Of a DNA stretch of 64,000 nucleotides, positions 7,419-16,779 are shown one piece after another. This DNA is from Immundisolibacter cernigliae (GTDB lineage Bacteria > Pseudomonadota > Gammaproteobacteria > Immundisolibacterales > Immundisolibacteraceae). The notes beneath the pieces are model-generated. The model was given only the letters and a program-made list of their open reading frames with translations. It was not told where the DNA came from and did no database searches. Numbering within the stretch: position 1 is the stretch's first letter; the number at the start of each line of letters is the position of its first letter. Location of the stretch: contig NZ_CP014671.1 of the NCBI RefSeq assembly GCF_001697225.1, positions 2,294,001 through 2,358,000 on the forward strand, in the 5' to 3' direction. The position numbers were made by a program, and so were the translations under genes.

Positions 7419-9143
7419 ATGAGCCAGCCCAACGGCGCCGAAGTCCTGATCGACATCCTGAACGGTTACGGTGTGGAGGCGATTTTCTCCTCGCCCGGCT
7501 CCGAATGGCCGCCGCTGTGGGAGGCACTGGCCCGGCGCGCGGCCGCAAAACAGCCGGCGCCGACCTATTACAACGCCCGCCACGAGGACCTGGCCATCGG
7601 CCAGGCCATGGGCTACGCGCGGGCCACCGGCAAGCTGGGCGTGTGTCTGGTGCACGCCACGGTGGGCACGCTGCACGCCTCGATGGGCATCCGCGCCGCC
7701 TATCACGAGCAGATTCCGTTGCTGGTGCTGGCCGGCGAGTCGGTCACCTTCGGCGAGGGTCCGGACGCCTGGGTCGGTGCGCAATGGGGGCGCTTTCTGG
7801 CCGACCACGGCGGGCCGGCGCGGCTGGTCGATTCGTTTACCAAGTCGAGCTTTGGTTTGAACACGCCGGCCGTGCTGGCCGGCGCCGTGCATCGTGCCTG
7901 TGCTCTGGCGATGGGCGCGCCGCAGGGGCCGGTGTTCCTGTCGCTGCCGTTCGAGCATCTGCACCAGCCGGCGGTGCTGCCGGCGCCGGCCCGCTATGCC
8001 TTTCCGGCCACACCGCAGGCGGATCGCGCGCCGCTGCAGCAAGCCGCCGGCTGGCTGAAGGCGGCCAAAAGCCCGCTGATCATCGTCGAGAACGCCTGCC
8101 GCACGGCGGCCGAAGCGGCGCGCCTGGTGCAGTTGGCCGAGCGCCTGGGTGCCGGCGTGGTGGAGGGCCAGCATCCGGGTTTCGTGAATTTCCCGCGCGA
8201 TCACGCGCTGCATGCCGGCTTCTATGCGCAGGCTTATCTGAAGGACGTCGACGCGGTGCTGATGCTCGAATCGCCCGGCCCGTGGTACCCACCGACGGCC
8301 ATGACGCCGCCGGCCGCCAAGCTGATCAACATCGCCCAGGACCCGTTGCGCGAGCGCGATCCATATACCGGTTTCACGGCCGATCTGCAGATTCAGGGCG
8401 ATGTGATGGCCGCCGTGGACATGCTGCTGGAGCTGATCCCGACCGCCACGGCCGGCGCCGATCAGCGACAGACTGCCTGGGCGGAACGCAGCGTGGCGCG
8501 GCGCGCGCAGTGGCGGGAGGATGCGCTGCAGAACGCGGGCGCCACGCCGATCGACGCGCGCTTTTTGTGCCACGAACTGAACGCCTGCCTGCCGGACGAC
8601 GCTGTGATCATCGATGAGACCATCCTGTCCCACCACACCATCATCAACGTGATGGACCGCTTGAAGCCCGGCCATTTCATCAACGCCCTGTCCGGCGGCC
8701 TGGGCCTGGGTCTGGGCATGGGTTTGGGCGCCGCAGTGGGGCTGCCGGACAAGCTGCTGGTCACCTTCGTCGGCGACGGCACCTACAACTACAACCCCGG
8801 CCTGGCGGCACTCGGCTTCTCGCAGCAGTACGGCGTGGGCATGCTGACCGTGATCTTCAACAACGGCCACTATCGGTCGATGCAGATGGGCACCGAGTTC
8901 CTGTACCCGAAAGGCGCCGCGGTCACCCACCGCAACCACGTCAGCTCGCCGATCGCGCCCAACCCGGACTACAGCCAACTGGCAGTGATGTTCGGCGGCC
9001 ACGGCGAGAAGGTCGAGGATCCGACGCAGATCCGCGCCGCCGTCGGTCGCGCCGTGGCGGCGGTACGCGAGGGCCGACCGGCGATCCTGGACGTGCGCAT
9101 CGGCGACGAGATCGCCTTCCTGGCCAGGATGTTCGGCGGCTAA
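7419..9143 (+). CDS. Thiamine-diphosphate-dependent enzyme, acetolactate synthase/benzoylformate decarboxylase type
   Basis: 574 residues. The N-terminal PYR domain has the catalytic glutamate in YYNARHEDLAIGQ. A central domain follows, then a PP domain with the ThDP/Mg motif GDGTYNYNPG ending in the asparagine pair of VIFNNGHY (around residue 453 on). These enzymes cleave or join bonds next to a keto group. The exact reaction cannot be read from sequence; a decarboxylase or lyase acting on an aromatic 2-oxo acid would suit the neighbouring dioxygenase. I chose ATG 7419 because CGGAGGAG precedes it; the open frame reaches back to 7365. Confidence 0.85.
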   Translation: MSQPNGAEVLIDILNGYGVEAIFSSPGSEWPPLWEALARRAAAKQPAPTYYNARHEDLAIGQAMGYARATGKLGVCLVHATVGTLHASMGIRAAYHEQIPLLVLAGESVTFGEGPDAWVGAQWGRFLADHGGPARLVDSFTKSSFGLNTPAVLAGAVHRACALAMGAPQGPVFLSLPFEHLHQPAVLPAPARYAFPATPQADRAPLQQAAGWLKAAKSPLIIVENACRTAAEAARLVQLAERLGAGVVEGQHPGFVNFPRDHALHAGFYAQAYLKDVDAVLMLESPGPWYPPTAMTPPAAKLINIAQDPLRERDPYTGFTADLQIQGDVMAAVDMLLELIPTATAGADQRQTAWAERSVARRAQWREDALQNAGATPIDARFLCHELNACLPDDAVIIDETILSHHTIINVMDRLKPGHFINALSGGLGLGLGMGLGAAVGLPDKLLVTFVGDGTYNYNPGLAALGFSQQYGVGMLTVIFNNGHYRSMQMGTEFLYPKGAAVTHRNHVSSPIAPNPDYSQLAVMFGGHGEKVEDPTQIRAAVGRAVAAVREGRPAILDVRIGDEIAFLARMFGG

Positions 9144-9239
9144 GTGGGAGCCTGGCTGTGCCGCGCGATATCGCCCGGCACTGCCGGGCTCTACAGTTCT
9201 CCGATCGGGGGGCAGTTGTGCCCGGCTCCGCCGGGGTAT
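9144..9239. repeat. REP-like palindromic repeats
   Basis: Intergenic stretch with the motif GTGGGAGCCTGGCTGTGCC, then TCGCCCGGCACTGCCGGGCT and another GC-rich dyad near 9220-9238. The same motif family recurs at 16651, 33696, 36406 and 52619. The rest of the gap to 9404 shows no gene. Confidence 0.6.
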
Positions 9240-9434
9240 AGAAAACCGTCGGCGGCATTCAGCGTCTGCCTGAACGGCCGATACAAGGCCAGGTAGTGAC
9301 CTGTCACGCCCTGGCTCAGGGGCCGGTGCCTAGACGTCGCGCGACGCGAGCATGCCGTCGCGTGCGTCTCGACCCGCCGCCAGCCAGGCCCGACAGGCAG
9401 ATCTGTGGCCATTCACTGGAGCGTGCCAAACGCC

Positions 9435-10682
9435 ATGTCGAACCTGCGTACCGCCTCGCAGCTTTCCCATCTTGAGGCCCTGGCCAGCCAGGCCGACGAC
9501 GGCGTCTGGCAGGGCCAGTTCCGCAGCCTGCGCCTGTCGAGCGTGTTCCAGCCGGTGGTGACGCTGAGCACCGGCCGGGTGGTGGGCCACGAGGGACTGG
9601 TTCGTCTGGACTATGCCGACGGGCGGGGCGCGACGCCGTTCCGGTTCTTCAGCGGCGGCCTGGACGAGGCCGGCCTGGTTGAACTGGACACCCTGTGCCG
9701 GCTGCTGCACCTGCGCAACTTTCAGGGCCAGGCCGGCACGGCCGACGGCTGGCTGTTCCTGAACGTGTCGCCGCTGGTGGTGGCGAGCCACCGCCGGCAT
9801 GGCGAATTCCTGGCCAACATACTGGAGAAAAGCGGTTTCGATCCGGCGCGCGTGGTGGTGGAAATCGCCGAGTCCGGTGTGCAGGATGGCGATACGCTGG
9901 CCGATGCGGTGGCCCATTACCGGCAAATCGGCTGCCTGGTGGCGATCGACGATTACGGCGTCGGGCTGTCCAGCCTGACGCGCCTGTGGTCGCTGGGCGT
10001 CGACATCGTCAAGCTCGATCGCGAGCTGCTGCTGGCCGCCCTGGCCCGTCACGAGGAGCGCCGCCTGCTGCCCGGTCTGGTCGAATTCCTGCATGACTGC
10101 GGCGCCCTGGTGCTGATGGAGGGCGTGGAGACCTACGAGGAGGCCATGCTCGCGCTGGAAGTCGGCTGCGACCTGGCGCAGGGCTTTCACTTCGCCTTCC
10201 CGGCGCCTGTTCTGCGCGACCGTGCCCAGATCATCCCCATCGACATGCCGCGCGCTGTATCGTCGACACCGGTCGGCGCCGCGCCGGTGTCATCCTGGCC
10301 CGATGTCTGGTGCCTGCAGCTGGTCGCCGCCGCGCAGCGCCTGGCCGGCGGCGCCACGCTGGCGGATGCGACCGCCCCGATGCTCGATGAGATCTCACTG
10401 CTGCGCTGTTACTGGCTCGATGTCGATGGCATTCAGCGCAGCGACAGCCTGCTGGGCGCCCGAGCGGGCCGGCCACGCTTTGCGATGCTGCTGGACCAGC
10501 CGGGCGCGGATGCGTCCGGGCGCGGGTTTTTTGCCCGCGCCGTCGCCAATCCGGATTCGGTGCAGCGCAGCCGCGCCTACCTGCAACGGGGTTTCGGCGT
10601 GGCCTGTGTCACGCTGGCGGTGACGGCATCGCTGGCCGGCGCGCCGGGCGTGCTGTGTTGCGACGTGGCCTGGCGGGCGTGA
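9435..10682 (+). CDS. EAL-domain cyclic-di-GMP phosphodiesterase with C-terminal sensor-like region
   Basis: 415 residues from ATG 9435; GTG 9405 is an alternative start. The EAL domain covers about residues 27-270 and keeps the catalytic set: the Glu of HEGLVR, Asn of LFLNVSP, Glu of EIAES, both Asp of AIDDYGVG, Lys of VKLDRE, Glu of MEGVET and Gln of LAQGFHF. It should therefore hydrolyse cyclic di-GMP to pGpG. The roughly 150 C-terminal residues look like a PAS/PDC-type sensor (FFARAVANPDSVQRSRAYLQ), similar in layout to YkuI. No signal peptide or membrane segment, so it is cytoplasmic. Confidence 0.85.
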   Translation: MSNLRTASQLSHLEALASQADDGVWQGQFRSLRLSSVFQPVVTLSTGRVVGHEGLVRLDYADGRGATPFRFFSGGLDEAGLVELDTLCRLLHLRNFQGQAGTADGWLFLNVSPLVVASHRRHGEFLANILEKSGFDPARVVVEIAESGVQDGDTLADAVAHYRQIGCLVAIDDYGVGLSSLTRLWSLGVDIVKLDRELLLAALARHEERRLLPGLVEFLHDCGALVLMEGVETYEEAMLALEVGCDLAQGFHFAFPAPVLRDRAQIIPIDMPRAVSSTPVGAAPVSSWPDVWCLQLVAAAQRLAGGATLADATAPMLDEISLLRCYWLDVDGIQRSDSLLGARAGRPRFAMLLDQPGADASGRGFFARAVANPDSVQRSRAYLQRGFGVACVTLAVTASLAGAPGVLCCDVAWRA

Positions 10683-10710
10683 AGCGGCCCTGACGCAGCC
10701 GGCAGCCGCG

Positions 10711-13224
10711 TCAGGCCGCGCCTATTGCCGACTGCGGGATGCCCTCCAGCATCGATTCGATCGGTGCCGGCCGGCCAAGCAAAAAGCCCTGCCCGTAGTT
10801 GACGCCGATCGTGCGCAGCAGCTCCAGCGTCGCCGCGTCCTCGACGAACTCGGCGATGGTCTGAAAGCCCATGATGGTCGACAGCCGGTGGATGGCCTCC
10901 ACCATGGCGCGGTCGATCGGTTCGCGGGTGATGTCGCGCACGAAGCTGCCGTCCAGCTTCAGGTAATCCACCGGCAGATGCTTCAGGTAGGCGAACGACG
11001 ACACGCCGGTGCCAAAGTCGTCCAGCGCAAACAGACAGCCGGCGCCGCGCAGACGGTGGATGAACTCGCGCGTGCGGCCAAGATGGGCGACGGCGGTGGT
11101 CTCGGTCAGTTCCAGGCACAGCCGGCCGGACACATGGCCCGGATCGGCGAAGTAGCCCTCGATCATGCCGATCACGCCCGGGTCCTCCAGTGAGCGACCG
11201 GAAAGGTTCACCGACAGGCGCGCACCGGCGGCCCGGCCGCAGGCCAGCAGGTGCCCAATCGCGCGTGACACCACATAGCCGTCGATCAACGGCATCAGTC
11301 CGAAGCGTTCGGCGGCCGGCAGGAAGGCGCCCGGCAGCACGATGCGCCCGTCCCGCTGGCGCAGGCGCAGCAACACCTCGTACCACGGCGGCCCGTCGGC
11401 TTCGCCGAGCGCGCAGATCGGCTGCACGTACAGCAGCAGGCGCTGTTCATCCAGCGCGTCGCGCAGCTCGGTCGCCCACTGCATTTCGCTGCGGCGGCGC
11501 GCCAGGTCGGCATCACCGTGCCGGAACAGATGGATGCGGTTGCGCCCGAGGTCCTTGGCCGTGTAACAGGCAAGGTCCGCCTCGGTCAGCAGTTCGGCGG
11601 CCGATGCCGCGCCGGCGCTGACCGGCACCAGGCCCATGCTGGCGCCCACGGTGAAGCTGCGTTCCCCCCAGCGAAAGCGGAAATCGCCGATCGCGCCGAG
11701 CAAATCATGGGCGATCTGCGTCGCCTTGTCCGGCGGGCAGTCGGTCAGCAGCAAGCCGAATTCGTCGCCGCCGAGGCGCGCCAGCAGGTCACCGCGGCGG
11801 ATCCGGTGCTGCAGCAGGGTGGCCAGTTCGGCCAGCAGCTGGTCGCCGGCCGTGTGGCCGCAGCCGTCGTTGACCACCTTGAACTGGTCCAGATCCACGT
11901 AACACAGGGCATGCACGGCATCGGTCCGGCGCGCTTGCTCCAGCAGTTCGCCCAGCCGGTGTTCGAACTCGCGCCGGTTGGGCAGGCCGGTCAGCGGGTC
12001 GTGCCGCGCCTGGTGGGAGATCTCGTCCGCCAGGCGCCGGGTGTCGGTCACGTCGCGAAACACGATCACCGCGCCGGCCAGCGTGCCGTCGGGCAGATGA
12101 ATGGGCGCCGCCGAATCTTCCACTTGATACTCGACCCCGTCGCGGTTCAGCAGGACGGCGGTGCCCGGCAGGTCGATCGCCTGATCTTCGGCGATGCAGC
12201 GCAGCAGCGGATTGTCGACCGGCCGGCGGCTGTCTTCGTGCACCAGGCGAAACACCTCGCCGACCGGCCGGTCGAGGGCTTCGATCTGCGGCCAGCCGGT
12301 CAGGCGCTCGGCGATCGGGTTCAGCGCCGTAACGCGGCCCTCGGCATCGGTGGTGATGACGCCGTCGCCGATCGATTGCAACGTTACCCTGGCCAGCTCC
12401 TCGGCCCGGGCGAGCGTCTGTTCGGCGTGTTTGCGGTCAGTGATGTCGCGGCCGGAGAAATGCAGCACGCCCGTGCCCCAGGACGGCTGGATGGTCAGCG
12501 CCACGTCCAGCCAGAACGGCGTTCCGTCCAGGCGCAGCGAGTACCAGTCGAAGCGGGCAAAGCCCTTTTCCAGCGCCCGTTCGGACTCCATTCGCGAGCG
12601 ATCGACCGACGACCTGCCATCCGGCTGCACCGGCGGCGAGAAATCGAGCGGCGTGGCGCCGATCACCTGCGCCTTGTCGCTGGCGCCATACAGGCGCGCC
12701 AGATAGGCGTTGCAGTCGATGAAGCACGGCTCGCCACCGGCGATCGAGATGAAGCCGAAGGCATCCTCTGCGACCTCGAACAAATCGCGAAAGCGCGCCT
12801 CGCTGGTGGCCAGTTCGGCCTGGGTTTCGATCACGGCGCCGATGTCGCGGATGTGTACGCAGTACACATCCGGCGCAAGCGACGGCAGGGCCGTCAGTTC
12901 CACCTCGGCGCTCAGCCGTTTGCCGGCCGGGTCCAGAAACTCCCAGCGGGTCTTGGTACGGCCGGCACGCAGCGCCTCCCGATTGGCCGCAACGAAAGCG
13001 TGTTCCTGTTGCCCATCGAGCTGGGCCATGCGGGTCAGCGCGGCGGCGAATCGCGGCGCCGGATCGGCATCCTCCCGCATTCCCAGCAGGGTCGCGAAAG
13101 CGTCGTTCCAGCGCAGCAGGCGGATGTCCTGCAGGGTCACGCCGCGTGCGATCGCCACCGGGTCCGGGTTGCTGCGCAGCCAGTCGTCGAAGGCGGACGG
13201 TCCGGTGATGCAGGGTTTCTCCAT
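10711..13224 (-). CDS. PAS-GGDEF-EAL cyclic-di-GMP signalling protein
   Basis: 837 residues without membrane segments. Several PAS domains fill about residues 1-385 (including LFEVAEDAFGFIS and LQSIGDGVITTDAEGRV). GGDEF follows at about 395-555 with an intact RLGGDEF active site and an RxxD inhibitory site (RRGD) five residues upstream. EAL at about 570-825 is complete: the Glu of YEVLLR, SVNLS, LELTE, ALDDFGTG, LKLDGSF, the Glu of AEFVE and the Gln of YGQGF. Both synthesis and breakdown of cyclic di-GMP look possible, set by the PAS inputs. It converges with the EAL gene at 9435 and is separated from mutL by 233 bases in which I see no gene. Confidence 0.9.
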   Translation of the reverse strand: MEKPCITGPSAFDDWLRSNPDPVAIARGVTLQDIRLLRWNDAFATLLGMREDADPAPRFAAALTRMAQLDGQQEHAFVAANREALRAGRTKTRWEFLDPAGKRLSAEVELTALPSLAPDVYCVHIRDIGAVIETQAELATSEARFRDLFEVAEDAFGFISIAGGEPCFIDCNAYLARLYGASDKAQVIGATPLDFSPPVQPDGRSSVDRSRMESERALEKGFARFDWYSLRLDGTPFWLDVALTIQPSWGTGVLHFSGRDITDRKHAEQTLARAEELARVTLQSIGDGVITTDAEGRVTALNPIAERLTGWPQIEALDRPVGEVFRLVHEDSRRPVDNPLLRCIAEDQAIDLPGTAVLLNRDGVEYQVEDSAAPIHLPDGTLAGAVIVFRDVTDTRRLADEISHQARHDPLTGLPNRREFEHRLGELLEQARRTDAVHALCYVDLDQFKVVNDGCGHTAGDQLLAELATLLQHRIRRGDLLARLGGDEFGLLLTDCPPDKATQIAHDLLGAIGDFRFRWGERSFTVGASMGLVPVSAGAASAAELLTEADLACYTAKDLGRNRIHLFRHGDADLARRRSEMQWATELRDALDEQRLLLYVQPICALGEADGPPWYEVLLRLRQRDGRIVLPGAFLPAAERFGLMPLIDGYVVSRAIGHLLACGRAAGARLSVNLSGRSLEDPGVIGMIEGYFADPGHVSGRLCLELTETTAVAHLGRTREFIHRLRGAGCLFALDDFGTGVSSFAYLKHLPVDYLKLDGSFVRDITREPIDRAMVEAIHRLSTIMGFQTIAEFVEDAATLELLRTIGVNYGQGFLLGRPAPIESMLEGIPQSAIGAA

Positions 13225-13457
13225 CCTTGGTCAATCCTTTGCCTGCGGGCAGCGAAGGCCGGCTTGCCGGCTGTGGGTAGTTCACCCACCGAGCCGACGG
13301 CACCCCACAGCGCCCCGCTTGCCGCGTTGGCGCCGATGGTCTGACACGGTTTATCGGTCGCCGCGCCGGAACATTGAGCGCCAGACCGCGACCGGCTGAA
13401 GTTGGCCGACCCCCCGGGGGCGCAGTACCGCTTGCACGCCGCGCCGCTGGGGGCGGC

Positions 13458-15266
13458 TCAGCGCCCGCGCAGGAACAGGCGGTCCAGCTCCGCCAGCGGT
13501 AATTCCACCCAGGTTGGGCGGCCGTGGCTGCATTGGCCGCTGCGTTCAGTGCGTTCCATGTCGCGCAGCAGCGCGTCCATTTCGGCCAGCGACAATTGGC
13601 GTCCGGCGCGCACCGAGCCGTGGCAGGCCATGCCCGACAGCAGGGCGTCGATATGCTCCTGCACGCGCGTGCTGCGGCCGTGCTCGCGCAGCTCGGCCAG
13701 GATGTCGCGCACCAGCGCGGCCACGTCGCCGCCGGCCAGCAGCGCCGGCACCTCGCGCACGGCCAGCGTGTCCGGCCCCAGCACGGCCAGCTCCAGGCCC
13801 AGCTGCGGCCACAGTTCGGCGTGTTGCTCTACCGCCGCCACATCGGCGGCACCCAAGTGCAGCGTCAGCGGCACCAACAGTGGTTGACTGACGATGCGCC
13901 CGCTGGCGTGGGCGGCGCGCAGGCGCTCGTAGGTGATGCGCTCGTGCGCGGCGTGCATGTCGACCAGTACCAGGCCGCGCGCGCCCTGCGCCAGGATGTA
14001 GATGCCCATCAGCTGCGCCAGCGGCCGGCCGAGCGGCTGCTCGCCATCGGCTGGCAATGCCACAGCGGCGCCCGCGGCATCCTGCGCCGCGCCACGTGCC
14101 AGCTGTGTGTACGCCGCGAGCTGTTCGGCCACCTGACCGGTCGACAGGCGGGGGGCATTCGCTTCCCAGAGCCGGGATGGGCTGCCGGCAAAGCCGCTGG
14201 TCGGAACGGGCGCCGATCCGGTCCCAGGCGCGGCATCCAGCCCCTGCCCGCCGGCGCGGCTGCCGCTGGCGATCACCTCGCGCAGACCCCGACGCACCAG
14301 GTCGTGCACCGCGCGGCTGTCGCGAAAACGCACCTCGGCCTTGGCCGGATGCACGTTCACGTCCACCAGTTCGGCCGGCAGGTCCAGGTACAGCACATAG
14401 GCCGGCTGGCGACCGTGGTAGAGCACGTCCTGATAGGCCTGGCGCGCGGCATGGGTGAGCAGCTTGTCGCGCACCAGGCGGCCGTTGACGTACCAGTGCT
14501 GCAGGTCTGCCGCGGCGCGCGAGAAGGTCGGCAGCGCCGCCCAGCCGGACAGGCGCAGCTCGCCGGCCGGAAAGTCCAGCCGCAGCGCGGCATCCACGAA
14601 GGCCTGCCCGCACAGGCGTGCCAGGCGCTGTTCGCGGGCCGGCAGATCCAGCGCCGGCTGCAGTTGCTGCACCGGCTTGCCGTTGTGCGACCAGGCAAGA
14701 CCGACGTCGAAACGCGCCAGCGCCAGGCGGCGCAGCAGTTCGTCGGCGTGCTGGAACTCGGTCTTCTCGGCGCGCAGGAACTTGCGCCGCGCCGGCAGGT
14801 TGTAGAACAGGTCGCGCACGGTCACGGTGGTGCCGGGCGGATGCGCCGCCGGCGACGGCTCGGATTGGCCATGCAGCAACTGCGCCGCGGGCGCGCCGGC
14901 CGGCGCCGATGCCAGGTCCAGGCGCGCCACGGAGGCGATGCTGGGCAGCGCCTCGCCGCGAAAGCCCAGCGTGCGGATGCGCATCAGCTCGCCGCTGCTG
15001 GCCAGCTTGCTGGTGGCATGGCGGCGCAGCGCCAGCGGCAGCTCCTCGGCCGGAATGCCGCCGCCGTCGTCGCGCACGCGGATCAGGCCGACGCCGCCCT
15101 GCTCCAGCGTGACCTCGATGCGCCGGGCCCCGGCGTCGAGGGCGTTCTCCAGCAATTCCTTGACGATCGAGGCCGGCCGCTCGACCACCTCGCCGGCGGC
15201 GATCTGGTTGGCCAGTTGCGCCGGCAGTTCGCGGATCGGCCGGCGCGGCGCCTCAGCTGCCGTCAT
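13458..15266 (-). CDS. mutL: DNA mismatch repair protein MutL
   Basis: 602 residues. The N-terminal GHKL ATPase has ENALDAG, DDGGGI and TLGFRGEAL. The C-terminal half has DMHAAHERITYE, matching the D-x-HA(x)2E(x)4E endonuclease motif, plus ACHGSVRAG and CSHGRPTW. This predicts a nicking MutL rather than the MutH-dependent E. coli type. I chose ATG 15266 (MTAAEAPRRPIRELP) over an upstream start because the conserved region begins soon after; it overlaps the end of amiC by 14 bases. It lies last in an nnr-tsaE-amiC-mutL run; miaA and hfq, which often follow, are absent here. Confidence 0.95.
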   Translation of the reverse strand: MTAAEAPRRPIRELPAQLANQIAAGEVVERPASIVKELLENALDAGARRIEVTLEQGGVGLIRVRDDGGGIPAEELPLALRRHATSKLASSGELMRIRTLGFRGEALPSIASVARLDLASAPAGAPAAQLLHGQSEPSPAAHPPGTTVTVRDLFYNLPARRKFLRAEKTEFQHADELLRRLALARFDVGLAWSHNGKPVQQLQPALDLPAREQRLARLCGQAFVDAALRLDFPAGELRLSGWAALPTFSRAAADLQHWYVNGRLVRDKLLTHAARQAYQDVLYHGRQPAYVLYLDLPAELVDVNVHPAKAEVRFRDSRAVHDLVRRGLREVIASGSRAGGQGLDAAPGTGSAPVPTSGFAGSPSRLWEANAPRLSTGQVAEQLAAYTQLARGAAQDAAGAAVALPADGEQPLGRPLAQLMGIYILAQGARGLVLVDMHAAHERITYERLRAAHASGRIVSQPLLVPLTLHLGAADVAAVEQHAELWPQLGLELAVLGPDTLAVREVPALLAGGDVAALVRDILAELREHGRSTRVQEHIDALLSGMACHGSVRAGRQLSLAEMDALLRDMERTERSGQCSHGRPTWVELPLAELDRLFLRGR

Positions 15267-16779
15267 CCGCGCGGCGCAGGGCCGGCGTGCGGCCGGTTTC
15301 CGCATCGGCCAGCGCCTGGCGCAGGCGCGGCTCGGTTTGCAGGTAATCGCGGATACCGGCCGCCAGTGCCGTGGCCATGCGGCGGCGGAAAGCCGGATCG
15401 GCCAGCTTGCGGGCCTCGTCGGGCGAGGAAATGAAGGCGGTTTCGACCAGCACCGAGGGTACCTGCGGTGATTTGAGGACCATGAAGCCGGCCTGTTGCA
15501 CGTCCGAGCGGTGCAATTTGTTCACGTCGGCGATACGGTCCAACAGGCGGTCGGCCAGACGAAGACTACTCTCGGTGGTGGCGTTCTGCGACAGGTCCAG
15601 CAGCACCGAGCGCAGCACCTTGTCCTGGCCCGCATCGGCCAGGCCCGGCGCCAGGCCGGCCGCGTTCTCGCGCGCCGCCAGCAGACGCGCCGCCTCGCTG
15701 GTGGCGCCGTGCTCGGACAGCGCGTAGACGCTCGAACCGCGCGCCGTGCCCTTGGCCACGGCGTCGGCGTGTATCGAAACGAACAGGTCGGCCTTGTGCT
15801 TGTGCGCCACGGCGGTGCGCTGGCGCAGTTCCAGGAACCGGTCGTCGCTGCGTGTGAGCACGGCGCGCATGCCCGGCCTGGCGTTGATCTGCGCGGCCAG
15901 TTCCCGGGCAATGGCCAGGGTGACGGTTTTCTCGTACAGGCGGCCGGGGCCGACCGCCCCCACGTCGTGGCCGCCGTGGCCGGCGTCGATCACCACCGTC
16001 ACGGCGCCGGCCGACTTGGCGCGCAGCACCGGCGCAGCGGCGGCGCTGGGCACAGCCGCCGCCGTGGCAACCGCTGGCTCGGGCCGTGGAGCAACCGGCG
16101 TAGCGGGCTGTTTGGTGACCTGCGGAGCGGTTTTGGCAATCGCGACCGCATTGGCTGGCTTGGCAACAACCGGTGCCGAGGCCGGCCGGGGCGCCTTGGC
16201 CGGCGCGCGCGCCACCACCGGCGCCAGCGCCGCCTTGCCGCCCAGCACGTCGATCTGCACTCGCGGCCCCTGGCCGCCACCGGCCGGCAGCGTGGCGTGG
16301 CGCCACTGCACCGGCGTGGCCAGGTCGAACACCACCCGCAGTCCGCCGCCTGCCTGCGGGCCGGTGCGCACGGCGCGCAGCGTGCCGCCGGGCGGCGCGG
16401 CCAATGCGCCGCGCAGCGTGGTCGCCGGCAGGTCGACCACCAGCCGCTCCGGTGCCTTCAGGCTGAACACGCGCACCGCGGTGGGTGCGCTCAGATTCAG
16501 CGTCAGCCGCGTGCCGCCGGCCACCGGCGCGTACTGCACGCCGCGCAGCTCGCCCGCGAAACCGGCCAGCGGCGACAGCGCCAGCAGGCACACAACAAAG
16601 GCAGCCGCGAACAATTGCCCCAGGCGGCCAGTGGACTGGCGATACCCGCCCTGTAGGAGCGCAGCAGCGCTGCGCGATCCAAGCCCCGAAGCCATCGCCC
16701 GGCATGGCTGGGCTCCCATCCGGTTGTTGAACGACAACCCCCCGGCGGGCTTGTTGGCGGTTCCAGCACGTGTGTTCAT
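15253..16779 (-). CDS. amiC: N-acetylmuramoyl-L-alanine amidase (AmiB/AmiC type)
   Basis: 508 residues from ATG 16779, whose codon overlaps the TGA of tsaE (ATGA). A signal peptide (LFAAAFVVCLLALSPLAGFAG) is followed by an AMIN domain, an Ala/Pro-rich linker and an Amidase_3 zinc domain with DAGHGGHD, LTRSDDRFLELRQR, FVSIHADA and the catalytic Glu of VETAFIS. It would cleave septal peptidoglycan in the periplasm for daughter-cell separation. The signal peptide begins only about 45 residues after the ATG, and the intervening codons contain a REP-like repeat (16651-16720), so the working start may lie further downstream. Confidence 0.9.
   Translation of the reverse strand: MNTRAGTANKPAGGLSFNNRMGAQPCRAMASGLGSRSAAALLQGGYRQSTGRLGQLFAAAFVVCLLALSPLAGFAGELRGVQYAPVAGGTRLTLNLSAPTAVRVFSLKAPERLVVDLPATTLRGALAAPPGGTLRAVRTGPQAGGGLRVVFDLATPVQWRHATLPAGGGQGPRVQIDVLGGKAALAPVVARAPAKAPRPASAPVVAKPANAVAIAKTAPQVTKQPATPVAPRPEPAVATAAAVPSAAAAPVLRAKSAGAVTVVIDAGHGGHDVGAVGPGRLYEKTVTLAIARELAAQINARPGMRAVLTRSDDRFLELRQRTAVAHKHKADLFVSIHADAVAKGTARGSSVYALSEHGATSEAARLLAARENAAGLAPGLADAGQDKVLRSVLLDLSQNATTESSLRLADRLLDRIADVNKLHRSDVQQAGFMVLKSPQVPSVLVETAFISSPDEARKLADPAFRRRMATALAAGIRDYLQTEPRLRQALADAETGRTPALRRADDGS
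16651..16720. repeat. REP-like repeat inside the amiC reading frame
   Basis: CTGTAGGAGCGCAGCAGCGCTGCGCGAT and CCATCGCCCGGCATGGCTGGGCTCCCAT are members of the dispersed palindrome family. This copy lies between the amiC start codon and its signal peptide and leaves the frame open. Confidence 0.6.

Noticed and set aside
7269-9002. Long minus-strand open frame opposite the TPP enzyme
   Set aside because: Composition is His/Arg/Gln-rich with no motif; it mirrors a clear enzyme on the other strand. GC-rich DNA keeps such frames open.
13524-15434. 636-residue plus-strand frame across mutL
   Set aside because: Low-complexity Gln/His/Arg sequence antisense to mutL; no recognisable domain.
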